Assembly: GCA_964574325.1 (NCBI GenBank) | Contig: CAZNMY010000016.1 | Span: 1 to 64,000, forward strand | Direction of reading: 5' to 3' | From: CAMDPA01 sp964574325 | GTDB taxonomy: Bacteria; Pseudomonadota; Alphaproteobacteria; Rhizobiales; Hyphomicrobiaceae | Length of the DNA stretch: 64,000 nt | Shown here: positions 50,467 to 58,999 of the stretch, in pieces | Layout of the letters: the number at the start of each line of letters is the position of its first letter | Position numbering within the stretch: the stretch's first letter is position 1 | Notes under the pieces: generated by a model | What the model was told of the DNA's origin: nothing | What the model saw: the letters and a program-made list of their open reading frames with translations, nothing else | Database searches by the model: none | Translations under genes and position numbers: made by a program

Positions 50467-52878
50467 TCAACGATCGGCCGGCCTATCCGCAACGCGATCG
50501 AGCGGGGCCGACAGAGTCCAGGTCAGGCCAGCGTCGGCATACGTCAGTTCGCACCTGCCGCCGAGGGCATGTTCGGTCGTGCGCAGCAGGACCGTGTGGC
50601 CGAAGCCCGTGTGAGCGGGCCGCGTGACTGTAGGACCGTCGCGCTCCTGCCACGAAAGCCGCAAACGAGGTGACGCGCCGTCGTCGACGACCTGCCACGT
50701 GATGTCGACCGTCCCCGAACCGGACAGCGCACCGTGCACGGCCGCATTCGTGGCGAGCTCGTGCACGGCCATGCCGATCGTCTGCGCCGCGCTCGCATCG
50801 ACCTTCAACGACGGGCCGGCGAGCCTGATGCGCGTATCGACGAGGTCCTGGTAGGGGGCGAGCTGGGCGCGCACGAGTTCCTCGAGACCGACGCCGCGCC
50901 ACTCCGACTTCACGAGCAGATCCTGGCTCGCAGAAAGCCCCTGCACGCGGCTCGTCAGGCGTTCGACGAACTCGGCCGGCGTGCCGGCCCGAGAGGTTTG
51001 TCGCGCGACCGAGAGTACAACCGAAAGCAGGTTTTTCGATCGATGGTTCACCTCTTTGAGCAGCATGTTGATGCGCTCCTCGCGGTCCTTCAGGTCGTGG
51101 ATATCCGTGGCGGTGCCGTACCACACCGTGCCGTGCGCGTGCTGGAAGGGCCTCGCGCGGCTAAGCTGCCAGCGAAACGAGCCGTCGGCCCGCTGCACGC
51201 GATGCTCGCACTCGTAATCGGTCGTGGAAGCGACCGCATCCCGCCACGCTTTGCGCGTGCGCCCGAGTTCGTCGGGATGGATCGTGGCCTGCCATCGGCC
51301 GGGCTCGTTGCCGGCTGTGCGGTACTCCTCTCGCCGCCGATTAAAGTAGGTCACGCTTCCGCTCGAGTCTGCCGTCCAGACGAGTTGGGGCATACTGTCG
51401 GCGAGCTCGCGGAAGCGCTGCTCGCTGGCGACGAGAGCCGCCGCTGCGAGCTTGCGGTCGGTCACATCGATCGAGATGCCGACGAGCCGCAATGGCGATC
51501 CGTCAGGATTGCGCTCAACGGTGCCCCACTCGTCGAGCCAGCGCACCTCGCCGTCGGGTCGGACCAGCCGATACTCGTTGCGGTACAGCTGCCCAATCCC
51601 TGAAAGGGCGACCTGAACGTTGGCCTTGAACGCTGCCCGGTCGTCGGGGTGAACGACCTTTGCAACGCCCTCGAAGCTGTCGGTAGCTTCTTCGGTGGCG
51701 GCCAACCCCGGCTCACTGCTGAACAGGCGAACGACGACGTTGCTGTCGATGTCCCAGGTGAAGGCGACGGCATACGCGGCCGAAAGGGCGAGCCGCAGCG
51801 TCTCGTCGCGATGCCGGACATCGGCCATCGCCCGCCAGAGCAGCGCGGCGGCCTCGTTCACCTCCAGCACAGGCGATCGCAGCGGCTCACCTCCGCCCGG
51901 TGACGGCCGCGCGAGCGCCCGGATCGAGCTGCCGAGCCGTTGGCCCTGAATGCCCACGAGACCGGCACTGAGCGCCAGCAGAGCCAGCCCGCCGAGGATC
52001 AGGCCGCGCACCGAGCTGTGCACGCCTGCATAGAGGCTCGCCTCGCTGACCGCGACAGCGACGGTCCAGGCCGCAAGACGTGTCTGCGCTACCGCGCGCA
52101 CGACCGGGCGCCCATCGACGCCCGTTATGCGATGCGGCCTTCCTTGCTCGATGCCGGCGGCGACAAGGTCGGGCGTCAGTGGCTTGCCGACGAATTCCTC
52201 GTGCAACCGCGTGCGCGCGATCAGCGCGTGGCGACTGTCGGACACGCTGGATGTCCAGTCGCCTTCGAGTTGCTGGCTATGGAGGATGCGACGCACGCGG
52301 TCGGCCGTCAGCGACAGCACGAGGACGCGATCGACAGCGCCGTCGCGGAGCACCGGGTAGAGGATGTTGATGACCCAGGTCTTGCGCGTGTTGCCGTAAA
52401 ACATATCGGTGACCATCGGCTTGCGTGTCGCCACCACCTTGGCAAAGGCTTCCGGATTGCCGTACTGCGGACGTGCCGAGCCGAGGGGCACGAGACTGTT
52501 CACGATATGCTGGCCGCTCGCATCGAGCACCACAAACAGGTCGGACCGCCGCTCGAGGATGCGCTTGGCGTGCGTGTGCAGCGCCGAGTACTCGCCACGC
52601 TCGAGGCTGCCCGACAAGGCCAGGGTCTCCAGGATCGTGACGCCGCGCTCCAACTCATTGGAGATGTCGTCGGCGAGATCGACGGCGAGCTGCACCACCC
52701 GCGCCTCCGCTTGCGCGAGTTGCTGGGCGCCAGCCCGCTGGATGAGGAAGGCCGAGAACGCGATCGCGGGCACCAGCAGCAACACCGCGAACAGCGACAA
52801 ATGTGCGCGGATCGGCCAGCCCAGCGCTCCGGCGACGAGCGAGGCAGGACGCGAAGGCGATAGATGGGTAATGATCAT
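50467..52878 (-). CDS. Membrane HWE/HisKA_2 sensor kinase with Cache and two PAS domains
   Basis: The 803-residue protein has an N-terminal membrane segment (LSLFAVLLLVPAIAFSAFLI), a Cache-like periplasmic domain (about 45-285; RSDLFVVLDASGQHIVNSL), a second membrane segment (GLILGGLALLALSAGLVGIQ), two PAS units (about 365-480 and 490-610) and a kinase domain with MLLKEVNHRSKNLLSVVLSV, VHELATNAAVHGAL and LSWQERDGPT. Kinases of this type are typical inputs to PhyR. The gene lies 97 bases downstream of phyR on the same strand, which supports that pairing. Confidence 0.88.
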   Translation of the reverse strand: MIITHLSPSRPASLVAGALGWPIRAHLSLFAVLLLVPAIAFSAFLIQRAGAQQLAQAEARVVQLAVDLADDISNELERGVTILETLALSGSLERGEYSALHTHAKRILERRSDLFVVLDASGQHIVNSLVPLGSARPQYGNPEAFAKVVATRKPMVTDMFYGNTRKTWVINILYPVLRDGAVDRVLVLSLTADRVRRILHSQQLEGDWTSSVSDSRHALIARTRLHEEFVGKPLTPDLVAAGIEQGRPHRITGVDGRPVVRAVAQTRLAAWTVAVAVSEASLYAGVHSSVRGLILGGLALLALSAGLVGIQGQRLGSSIRALARPSPGGGEPLRSPVLEVNEAAALLWRAMADVRHRDETLRLALSAAYAVAFTWDIDSNVVVRLFSSEPGLAATEEATDSFEGVAKVVHPDDRAAFKANVQVALSGIGQLYRNEYRLVRPDGEVRWLDEWGTVERNPDGSPLRLVGISIDVTDRKLAAAALVASEQRFRELADSMPQLVWTADSSGSVTYFNRRREEYRTAGNEPGRWQATIHPDELGRTRKAWRDAVASTTDYECEHRVQRADGSFRWQLSRARPFQHAHGTVWYGTATDIHDLKDREERINMLLKEVNHRSKNLLSVVLSVARQTSRAGTPAEFVERLTSRVQGLSASQDLLVKSEWRGVGLEELVRAQLAPYQDLVDTRIRLAGPSLKVDASAAQTIGMAVHELATNAAVHGALSGSGTVDITWQVVDDGASPRLRLSWQERDGPTVTRPAHTGFGHTVLLRTTEHALGGRCELTYADAGLTWTLSAPLDRVADRPADR

Positions 52879-52975
52879 CTCATTCCACGAGTGTTCGCGA
52901 GGTCTGCGCCGGACGCCCGCTCCGATGTCACTGTCGAGCGAGGCGAGGACTCAGAGTGCGGTTGACGTTGCGCCG

Positions 52976-53782
52976 TCAAGCAGCCTTGGGTTGGCGGGCG
53001 CGCACGTCGAAGAACAGTGCCTGGCTGATGATGGTGCGTACGGCTTCGGGACGAAACGGCTTCGGGATGAGGAACGTCGGCTCGGGTCTGAGGCCCGTCA
53101 GCACCTGCTCTGGATAGGCCGTTATGAAGATGACCGGCACCTCCATTCCGCTCAGGATGTCGCTGACGGCATCGAGCCCAGAGCTGCCGTCGGCGAGCTG
53201 GACGTCGGCGAGGATCAGTCCCGGCCTGCGCCCGCCGATCGCGGCGACGGCCTCCGATTTCGTCCGGGCAATCTGCGTCACGCCATGTCCAAGGCTCTTG
53301 ACCAGGGTCTCCAGCTCGAGCGCGATCAACGGCTCGTCCTCGATGATCAATACGTCGGTGGCGACCTGCTCGGCGATCTCACGACCAGCCTCGTCGAGGT
53401 CGGCGTCGAGCTCCTGCTCCGACTTGCCGAGAATGACGGCGGCCTCGGCCGGTGTGAAGCCTTCGACGGAGACCAGCAGGAAAGCCTGACGCGGTATCGG
53501 CATCAGCACCTCGATGCGCCGGTCGATCAGAGGCATCGCGCTCGAGGCGGGCACCGGGCCGGTGTTGCGGTTGCTGGCGACCGAGTTCCACAACCGCGAG
53601 AACGCCTGATAGAGGGCTATGCGCGGCTCGAGAGCGCGCGGCAGACCAGTCGGATCGGCGACCAGCGCCTCGAGCACGGCCGCGACATAAGCGTCGCCGC
53701 TGGACTGCGAACCCGTCAGCATGCGCGCGTAACGCCTGAGAAAAGGGAGTTGCGGCGCGATTCTCTGGGCAATGCTGGACAT
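52976..53782 (-). CDS. phyR: General stress response regulator PhyR
   Basis: A 268-residue protein with the unique PhyR layout. A sigma-factor-like output domain comes first (about 1-135; LPFLRRYARMLTGSQSSGDA, PRQAFLLVSVEGFTPAEAAV) and a C-terminal receiver second (about 140-260; VLIIEDEPLIALELETLV, phospho-Asp in GLILADVQLADG, VIFITAYPEQ, FLIPKPFRPE). When phosphorylated, PhyR binds NepR and so frees EcfG. The usual neighbours nepR and ecfG are absent; an EcfG-like sigma gene lies 12 kb away. No exact EcfG site was found upstream of this gene. Confidence 0.93.
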   Translation of the reverse strand: MSSIAQRIAPQLPFLRRYARMLTGSQSSGDAYVAAVLEALVADPTGLPRALEPRIALYQAFSRLWNSVASNRNTGPVPASSAMPLIDRRIEVLMPIPRQAFLLVSVEGFTPAEAAVILGKSEQELDADLDEAGREIAEQVATDVLIIEDEPLIALELETLVKSLGHGVTQIARTKSEAVAAIGGRRPGLILADVQLADGSSGLDAVSDILSGMEVPVIFITAYPEQVLTGLRPEPTFLIPKPFRPEAVRTIISQALFFDVRARQPKAA

Positions 53783-54134
53783 GGTCAGGCTCCCTTGTTG
53801 AGCGAGCTGTTCGAGTGCAGGTCGAGGATTATCGTGTCGTGCGCTCGATCATATTATTCGGTCAGCCCTCCGGCCATGGACTTGGCGAAACGTAGCGAGC
53901 CGACCATGCGATCACGCCGGATTACGGCGTGGTGCGGCTTGCCAGCTTTGTCTGGGCCGTTCTGCGACGCTGGTGTTCCCCCCTGTCCCTACCGCTGAAG
54001 CCGTTATCGGCTGCTGCCGGACCGACCCGGCATGGGCCGCCACGCTGCCTCCGGCGCTAGAACAGAACCGAAGGCCAGTTGAACTTAGGGCATTGGCCGG
54101 GGCTTGCGCCGCAACTTTATTTTTTAAAACAACT

Positions 54135-54160
54135 GGAACTTGGAACCCTTGAATTGCGTT
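54135..54160 (+). promoter_or_regulatory. EcfG-type promoter, distal (GGAAC-N17-CGTT)
   Basis: GGAAC at 54135-54139 and CGTT at 54157-54160 with 17 bases between, about 175 bases upstream of the receiver gene at 54334. Confidence 0.6.
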
Positions 54161-54265
54161 CAGGAGGGTTGTGGTGCTGGCGCTTGGCGGACCGCGTCAT
54201 CTGACGGAACACAGTCGAACCGGCGACGCCCTGGAAATATTTTTTCAGTTTGAATGCAACAGTTT

Positions 54266-54290
54266 GGAACAGCACGTCAAACCTGACGTT
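54266..54290 (+). promoter_or_regulatory. EcfG-type promoter, proximal (GGAAC-N16-CGTT)
   Basis: GGAAC at 54266-54270 and CGTT at 54287-54290, 43 bases before the receiver ATG. It is the better placed of two tandem matches. Confidence 0.72.
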
Positions 54291-54333
54291 AGCACCAAAA
54301 CGAACTGAAACAAGCAGAGCATAAGCAGAGCCT

Positions 54334-54687
54334 ATGTCGCTCCACGGCTACCGCATCCTCCTCGTCGAGGATGATCCATTCATCGGTCTCGATGTCCGTT
54401 GTGCCATCGAGGAAGCCGGTGGCGAAGTGATAGGGCCAGTCACTCAGGTGAGCGAGGCCGTCGCCGCCGCCCTGACAGCCGAGATCAACCTTGCCGTGCT
54501 CGATTGGGAGATCGTCGGCGGGTCGTCGCAAGCCGTGGCTGAAACTCTCACCGCACGCGGCACGCCCTTCCTGTTCCACACGGGCTCGGTCGACCACGTT
54601 CGAGAGCACTGGCCGCATCATTGCATAATCGGGAAGCCGGCTGCCCCCGAGAGCCTGCTGTGTGCAGCGCACGGCTTCAGCCTTTGA
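54334..54687 (+). CDS. Single-domain response regulator, divergent
   Basis: A 117-residue receiver: RILLVEDDPFIGLDVRCAIE, phospho-Asp in LAVLDWEIVGG, FLFHTGSVDHV and lysine in CIIGKPAAPE. The LDWEI and HTGS contexts differ from the LDVNLG and SGYA contexts of the other receivers here, so it may have a separate role. It is transcribed away from phyR and has two exact EcfG-type promoters, which suggests feedback on the stress pathway. Confidence 0.87.
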   Translation: MSLHGYRILLVEDDPFIGLDVRCAIEEAGGEVIGPVTQVSEAVAAALTAEINLAVLDWEIVGGSSQAVAETLTARGTPFLFHTGSVDHVREHWPHHCIIGKPAAPESLLCAAHGFSL

Positions 54688-54835
54688 CGGATGGAGTGGC
54701 GCGCAATCGCGCCGATCGCTGCCGACGAGGCGCGCACTCGAGCTTGATGGCAAGCCGGGTGCAAAACGTCTTATATGCCCTTGGAGCGACTGGACCTCGC
54801 GCACGTCGAATTGGCACGAGATCCGGCCACCGACC

Positions 54836-56062
54836 TCAGGGCGCGGAAGCCATCGAGGTCTTGCCGACTGCAGAGGCGCCAGATGGACCGTGCGGGAACA
54901 GCACGACCTTCACGCAACCATCTTGCTTGTTGCGGAACGTTTCATAAAGCGCGGGACCATCCGTCAGGCCTGCTGTGCGATGGGTAATAATCGCGGTCGG
55001 GTCGACTTTGCGTTCTTCAATCAACCGCATGAGAGTGGACATGTACTTGTGCACATGCGTCTGCCCCGTCTTCATGGTCAGACCCTTGTTCATGAATGCG
55101 CCCATCGCCGTCGGCACAAGAGAGCCAATGTACACACCCGGCACGGAAACGATGCCGCCCGGCCGACAGCACAGGATGGCATCATTGAGCGCATACGGAC
55201 GGTCCGTCGAGGAGATCCGCGACTGAACCGCAGAAGCAACACGTTGCAACGTGGTCTCGGCTCCGTGGCTCTCCATCCCGACAGCGTCGATGACAGCGTC
55301 AGGGCCGGCGCCCTGCGTCAACTCGAGGATCTGCTGGTGGACACTGCCGTCCGTGTAGTCGATCACCTCGGCGCCGAACCGGCGCGCAAGTTCCTTCCGC
55401 TCGGCGACTGAATCGACCGCAATGACCCGTTCGGCCCCCAGAAGCAATGCTGAGATGATCGCGAACAATCCGACCGGACCGCACCCCCATACAGCAATCG
55501 TCTGGCCCGGTTTGATGTTGCAGTTTTCGGCTGCCATGTATCCAGTTGGAAAAATGTCCGACAGAAACAGCACTTGCTCGTCGGAGTAACCTTCCGGAAC
55601 TACGAACGCACCGAAATCGGCGAATGGCACGCGCACATATTCTGCCTGACCGCCGGAATAGCCGCCGGTCAGATGCGAATAGCCGAGCGCGCCGGAGACT
55701 GGATAGCCGAGCGCTTCCGCCTGCTGGTCCCCGTTGCGGTTCGACCGCTCGCAGCAGGAAAAGAGTTCCATTCGGCACATGCGGCAATCGCCGCATGCAA
55801 GTGTAAACGGAATAACGACCCGGTCGCCTACCTTCAGCCGAGTGTTGTCGCGACCGACCTCGACAACCTCTCCCATGCATTCGTGCCCGAGCACGTCGCC
55901 GGATTGCATTTGCGGAATGAACCCACCGATCAGGTGGAGGTCCGAGCCGCAGATGGCGCAGGCCGTAACCTTGATGATCGCATCGCGACCATCCTCGATC
56001 TGCGGATCGGGAACGGTTTCGCAGCGCACGTCACCGGTGCCATGGTAGGTCAACGCTTTCAT
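54836..56062 (-). CDS. Zinc-dependent alcohol/formaldehyde-type dehydrogenase
   Basis: The 408-residue MDR protein has catalytic zinc residues in ACAICGSDLHLIGG and LGHECMGEVVEVG, structural zinc cysteines in CGDCRMCRMELFSCC and the NAD site VWGCGPVGLFA. The long form with a C-terminal YALNDAILCCRPGGIVSVPG stretch resembles glutathione-independent formaldehyde dehydrogenase relatives. It follows the DUF892 gene on the same strand (gap 175 bases), so the EcfG-type promoter upstream of that gene may also serve it. Confidence 0.87.
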   Translation of the reverse strand: MKALTYHGTGDVRCETVPDPQIEDGRDAIIKVTACAICGSDLHLIGGFIPQMQSGDVLGHECMGEVVEVGRDNTRLKVGDRVVIPFTLACGDCRMCRMELFSCCERSNRNGDQQAEALGYPVSGALGYSHLTGGYSGGQAEYVRVPFADFGAFVVPEGYSDEQVLFLSDIFPTGYMAAENCNIKPGQTIAVWGCGPVGLFAIISALLLGAERVIAVDSVAERKELARRFGAEVIDYTDGSVHQQILELTQGAGPDAVIDAVGMESHGAETTLQRVASAVQSRISSTDRPYALNDAILCCRPGGIVSVPGVYIGSLVPTAMGAFMNKGLTMKTGQTHVHKYMSTLMRLIEERKVDPTAIITHRTAGLTDGPALYETFRNKQDGCVKVVLFPHGPSGASAVGKTSMASAP

Positions 56063-56237
56063 TTCATTCTCCAGAGATCGACTTTTGCGTGAACGGCGCT
56101 CTCGACATCAGCTGCCATTTGTTGCCCTGCCTCCCACTGAACGGCAGTGCACAGCGAAAAAACACGCAGCATGTTAATTCGTCTGCGTTCGCGGCGCCGA
56201 TCGCTACCAGTGATATGCGCGTCGGCTGTACTGGGCT

Positions 56238-56741
56238 TCACGCGGCTTGCCGATTGACGTGCGTCTCGGCCAGCTTCGTCAGCTTGGCGTCCGTCGCCTT
56301 CTCCTCCTCTAGCGTCTCAGTGAGCAGGCGGACGCAATCGTCCCGCCCCAGCTCCTTTGCCCATGCGATCAGCGCGCCATAACGGCTGATCTCGTAATGC
56401 TCGACAGCCTGCGCGGAGGCGATGAGCGCTGCGTCCAGCACGCGTTTGTCTGCCACCTCCCCGGCGACGTCGTCCGCTTCCTCGATGATCCCGTCGATGG
56501 CGGGGCAGTCGGTCCCGCGCGGGGTCTGCCCAATCGCGCTGAACACCTGCTCGAGCCGCCGGATCTGGTTCTGCGTTTCAGAGAGATGGGCCTCAAAGCC
56601 CTGCCGCAGCTCTGAATCGTTTGCTTTCGATATCATCTCGGGCAGCGCCTGGGTGATCTGGTTTTCGGCATAGTAGATGTCCTGCAGCGTGTGCACGAAC
56701 AGATCCTGGAAGTTCTGGATGTCTTTCGAGAAAAGGCCCAT
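56238..56741 (-). CDS. Ferritin-like DUF892 (YciE/YciF) protein
   Basis: A 167-residue protein beginning MGLFSKDIQNFQDLFVHTLQ, with helices DIYYAENQITQALPEMI, GFEAHLSETQNQIRRLEQ and SAQAVEHYEISRYGALIAWA that carry the family's acidic and histidine residues. The fold is a four-helix ferritin-like bundle. It is the third DUF892 domain in the window, after 31040-31546 and the C-terminal part of the Mn-catalase fusion. An exact EcfG-type promoter lies 85 bases upstream. Confidence 0.9.
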   Translation of the reverse strand: MGLFSKDIQNFQDLFVHTLQDIYYAENQITQALPEMISKANDSELRQGFEAHLSETQNQIRRLEQVFSAIGQTPRGTDCPAIDGIIEEADDVAGEVADKRVLDAALIASAQAVEHYEISRYGALIAWAKELGRDDCVRLLTETLEEEKATDAKLTKLAETHVNRQAA

Positions 56742-56825
56742 GACGGAACTCCGACGTTTCGAGTTGAAGACGTGTCCTCCCGTCGAGATCGCCGGGATCG
56801 CGTGCAGTCGGACAGCTGTCGGCGA

Positions 56826-56850
56826 AACGGGCTCGGCTGCCGCGAGTTCC
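56826..56850 (-). promoter_or_regulatory. EcfG-type promoter (GGAAC-N16-CGTT)
   Basis: The minus strand reads GGAAC (56850-56846), 16 bases, CGTT (56829-56826), upstream of the DUF892 gene. Confidence 0.7.
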
Positions 56851-57018
56851 GCCGTCGCTCACGATTTCCGAGTCTATCGCTCGATGACGCGATGCGCCGA
56901 CGGCGCTGGCGTCGTCACGCCAACGTTGGACTCTCGGTGAGACCATCATAGCTCGTGAACCCTTCGCGGCGCCGCGCGTTGTGCCGACGGATCGACCAGT
57001 CGAGAAATCAGGGCCGAT

Positions 57019-57711
57019 ATGAGCAAACCTTACGAGTTGGCCGTCGTGTTCGCTGGTCACATGATCGATGCACCCGAGCGGCAAACGCCGCTCTTCCCGG
57101 CGGCGCTCGAGCAGAGCGCCGCACTCGCGATCGACCGCGACATGGGCAGGATTGTCGGCAATCATGCTCATACCGTCGGTTTGGCGAGCGCCGCCCGGGG
57201 CGGCGACATACTTTTCCACGAAGCCTGTCGACACCGGGGCATCGATACCAAGCTGGTGCTACCGTTCCCACCTGGCGACTTCGTGTGCTCCTGCGTGCTT
57301 GGAACCGATGAGGGCGGTTGGGGTTGGCGGTTTTGGCTGACCTGGGATGGTATCGCGTGGGCCGACAGGGAAGTACTGCTGCACCGACCGGAGCATCGCG
57401 GCTACGCGCTGGTGAATAAGCGGCTCCTCGAGCTTGCGACCAGCCTTGCACCAAACGTGCATCTGCTTGCGCTATGGGACGGCATGAGCCGAGATGGACC
57501 GGGCGGCGCTGCGTCGGCCGTAGCCGAAGCCAGGGCCGTCGGCGCCGAAGTCGATGTAATCGCGCTATCAGACCTGTCGCCTCATGCAGTGCCATACGAC
57601 TCGACAATGGCCGCCCATTCCATCGATCCGGCCAGCCGCGCCAAGGGGCACCGCAAGCGAAGTTCGTGGGATACGTCTATCGCTCGCTACACATCTCAAA
57701 GGAGTAAATGA
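57019..57711 (+). CDS. Unassigned protein with possible SLOG-like nucleotide-binding fold
   Basis: The 230-residue protein starts with LAVVFAGHMIDAPERQTPLF and contains VGLASAARGGDILFHEACRH, KLVLPFPPGDFVCSCV and LLALWDGMSRDGPGGAASAV. These segments resemble the domain found before nucleotide-cyclase or TPR regions in many bacterial proteins, in which a GADILF-like turn and an LPF-x-x-x-DF strand belong to a Rossmann-type (SLOG-like) fold. The likeness is from memory and the function is unknown. It overlaps the downstream PRC-barrel gene, so the two are co-transcribed. Confidence 0.65.
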   Translation: MSKPYELAVVFAGHMIDAPERQTPLFPAALEQSAALAIDRDMGRIVGNHAHTVGLASAARGGDILFHEACRHRGIDTKLVLPFPPGDFVCSCVLGTDEGGWGWRFWLTWDGIAWADREVLLHRPEHRGYALVNKRLLELATSLAPNVHLLALWDGMSRDGPGGAASAVAEARAVGAEVDVIALSDLSPHAVPYDSTMAAHSIDPASRAKGHRKRSSWDTSIARYTSQRSK

Positions 57712-58100
57712 TCATGCGAGTGTCGAAACTCATCGGCGCAACATCCGCTCTCATCACGATCGCATCCCTTCCCCTTGCGGCTCAAACCGAAAAGGGGGCG
57801 GGTCCCCATCCGACAGTTCGTGGTGAAACGAGCAGCACGCTGCAGACGGGCCAGCAGCGGCTCTCGGAATACCTTGCGGGCAAGGTCTACAGCGCCGACG
57901 GCACTGAGCTCGGCGAGGTCGAGGACGTGATCGTGCAGAGCGATCGAATCGTGGGCGCGATCATCGAGATAGAGGATCAACTCGCAATCGGCGAGCGGAC
58001 GGTGGCGGTATCGATAGGTCAGCTCCGCCGCGTCGATGATCGCCTAGTTCTCGACCTTAGCGTCGAGCAGCTCCGGGCGCTGCCCGCGTTCCGCGACTGA
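57708..58100 (+). CDS. Exported PRC-barrel protein
   Basis: About 128-130 residues; ATGs at 57708 and 57714 both follow AAGGAG, and the second has better spacing. A signal peptide (LIGATSALITIASLPLAAQ) precedes a PRC-barrel (YLAGKVYSADGTELGEVEDV, DRIVGAIIEIEDQLAIGERT, VAVSIGQLRRVDD). PRC-barrels bind partner proteins or surfaces and are frequent stress-induced periplasmic proteins in this group. A strong hairpin terminator follows at 58182. Confidence 0.85.
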   Translation: MIMRVSKLIGATSALITIASLPLAAQTEKGAGPHPTVRGETSSTLQTGQQRLSEYLAGKVYSADGTELGEVEDVIVQSDRIVGAIIEIEDQLAIGERTVAVSIGQLRRVDDRLVLDLSVEQLRALPAFRD

Positions 58101-58181
58101 ATGGCGAAATCGCGGAACTAGAATCAAGCAAATCAGTTGTCGTTTCATGCGCAAGCACCGGGCGCTTCCCCTCCCGCTCGG

Positions 58182-58216
58182 AAGCCCCCGCGATCCCTCC
58201 CTGATCGCGGGGGCTT
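58182..58216 (+). terminator. Hairpin terminator after the PRC-barrel gene
   Basis: AAGCCCCCGCGATC (58182-58195) and GATCGCGGGGGCTT (58203-58216) form a perfect 14-base-pair stem with a seven-base loop. It lies between the PRC-barrel gene and the convergent minus-strand gene at 58365. Confidence 0.75.
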
Positions 58217-58364
58217 GTTGTCGCGACTGAGCGCATTGCGCGCTCGGCCTTAAGCAACGATACCGAGCCACGCGCCTTGGCGGCATGACACCAGTCCTCG
58301 CCGCTCATGACGAGCAGTCTGCTCAATACATGCACCGGAATACGTCTCGATGTTCTACCGCACA

Positions 58365-58733
58365 CTACTGCCGCGGGACTGAGGGCGGGTGTGGCGTTGT
58401 TGCGCCCGGCATCTTCGGGGGGCGAATGATCGGAGTCGTGCCTGGATCAGGCGGTACGATCACTGCCTCGGGATCGATGCCCGGCGGCGGACGAATGATA
58501 CCATCGCTCGACGGCATCTGAGCCGACGGTTCGGCTGGACGCGATTGCGACGGGCCGCCATCGGGCAGCAACTTCGGAAGCGGCGCTGGCTGCGGGTCGA
58601 TTTTTTCCGGAATGGTTCTTTTTGGGTCTCCCGGGGCGGGAGGCTCAATCTGACCGAACGCACACGTCGTGCCGTACGCCAGCGCCAGCACGGTCAGCGC
58701 GATGCGGTGGCTGAAGAGAATGTCGGTTCTCAC
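58365..58733 (-). CDS. Proline-rich secreted protein
   Basis: The 122-residue product begins with GTG at 58733, nine bases after AGGAGA. It has a signal peptide (IALTVLALAYGTTCAFG, cleavage before QIEPP) and then an almost entirely disordered Pro/Ser-rich chain (PQPAPLPKLLPDGGP, RPPPGIDPEAVIVPPDPG). Probably a periplasmic or cell-surface protein; no domain recognised. A palindromic GGAAC element lies 31 bases upstream. Confidence 0.65.
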   Translation of the reverse strand: MRTDILFSHRIALTVLALAYGTTCAFGQIEPPAPGDPKRTIPEKIDPQPAPLPKLLPDGGPSQSRPAEPSAQMPSSDGIIRPPPGIDPEAVIVPPDPGTTPIIRPPKMPGATTPHPPSVPRQ

Positions 58734-58763
58734 TCGGGCATCTCCTTTTATCGCAGCTCATGT

Positions 58764-58790
58764 GGAACCAGCCATCGTTCGCCCGGTTCC
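58764..58790. promoter_or_regulatory. Palindromic EcfG-like element with GGTT -10
   Basis: GGAAC-N16-GGTT is read on both strands (plus 58764-58788, minus 58790-58766), since the ends are GGAACC and GGTTCC. One mismatch from the consensus -10 in each direction. It sits between the divergent proline-rich gene and the small membrane peptide. Confidence 0.4.
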
Positions 58791-58832
58791 ACCTCATGCC
58801 GCGAGCTGCGTTTTGCCTGCACCCGTCTTTTC

Positions 58833-58857
58833 GGAACCCGCCACGTGCTCCTGAGTT
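58833..58857 (+). promoter_or_regulatory. Near-match EcfG-type promoter (GGAAC-N16-AGTT)
   Basis: GGAAC at 58833-58837 and AGTT at 58854-58857, 55 bases before the 24-residue peptide gene. One mismatch. The same AGTT variant precedes csbD at 61540. Confidence 0.4.
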
Positions 58858-58912
58858 GTAGTTATGGCTGTGTAGCGCGGCCCGCCGAGTTTTCTTTCGT
58901 CTGGAGCGCACA

Positions 58913-58987
58913 ATGGATTCGATCATCTATCTCGTCGGCCTAGTCGTCGTCGTGATGCTCGTCCTGAGCCTGCTCGGATTGCGCTGA
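58913..58987 (+). CDS. 24-residue single-span membrane peptide
   Basis: The frame encodes MDSIIYLVGLVVVVMLVLSL and four more residues, a single membrane helix. GGAG lies six bases before the ATG, and the stop is 12 bases before the start of the next membrane-protein gene. Too small for standard gene finders. Evidence is the ribosome-binding sequence, the fully hydrophobic translation and the tight spacing. Confidence 0.6.
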   Translation: MDSIIYLVGLVVVVMLVLSLLGLR

Positions 58988-58999
58988 GGAGTGTCCAGT

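Larger units (their letters stand above)
53783..54333. other. Divergent intergenic region between phyR and a receiver gene
   Basis: About 550 bases with no supported gene; I looked for a small NepR-like frame and found none. The right half is AT-rich (54100-54300) and holds two exact EcfG-type promoters facing right. Confidence 0.5.

Noticed and set aside
53783..54333. A possible nepR gene beside phyR
   Set aside because: No small frame with NepR-like sequence was seen on either strand; the region holds promoters and AT-rich DNA only.
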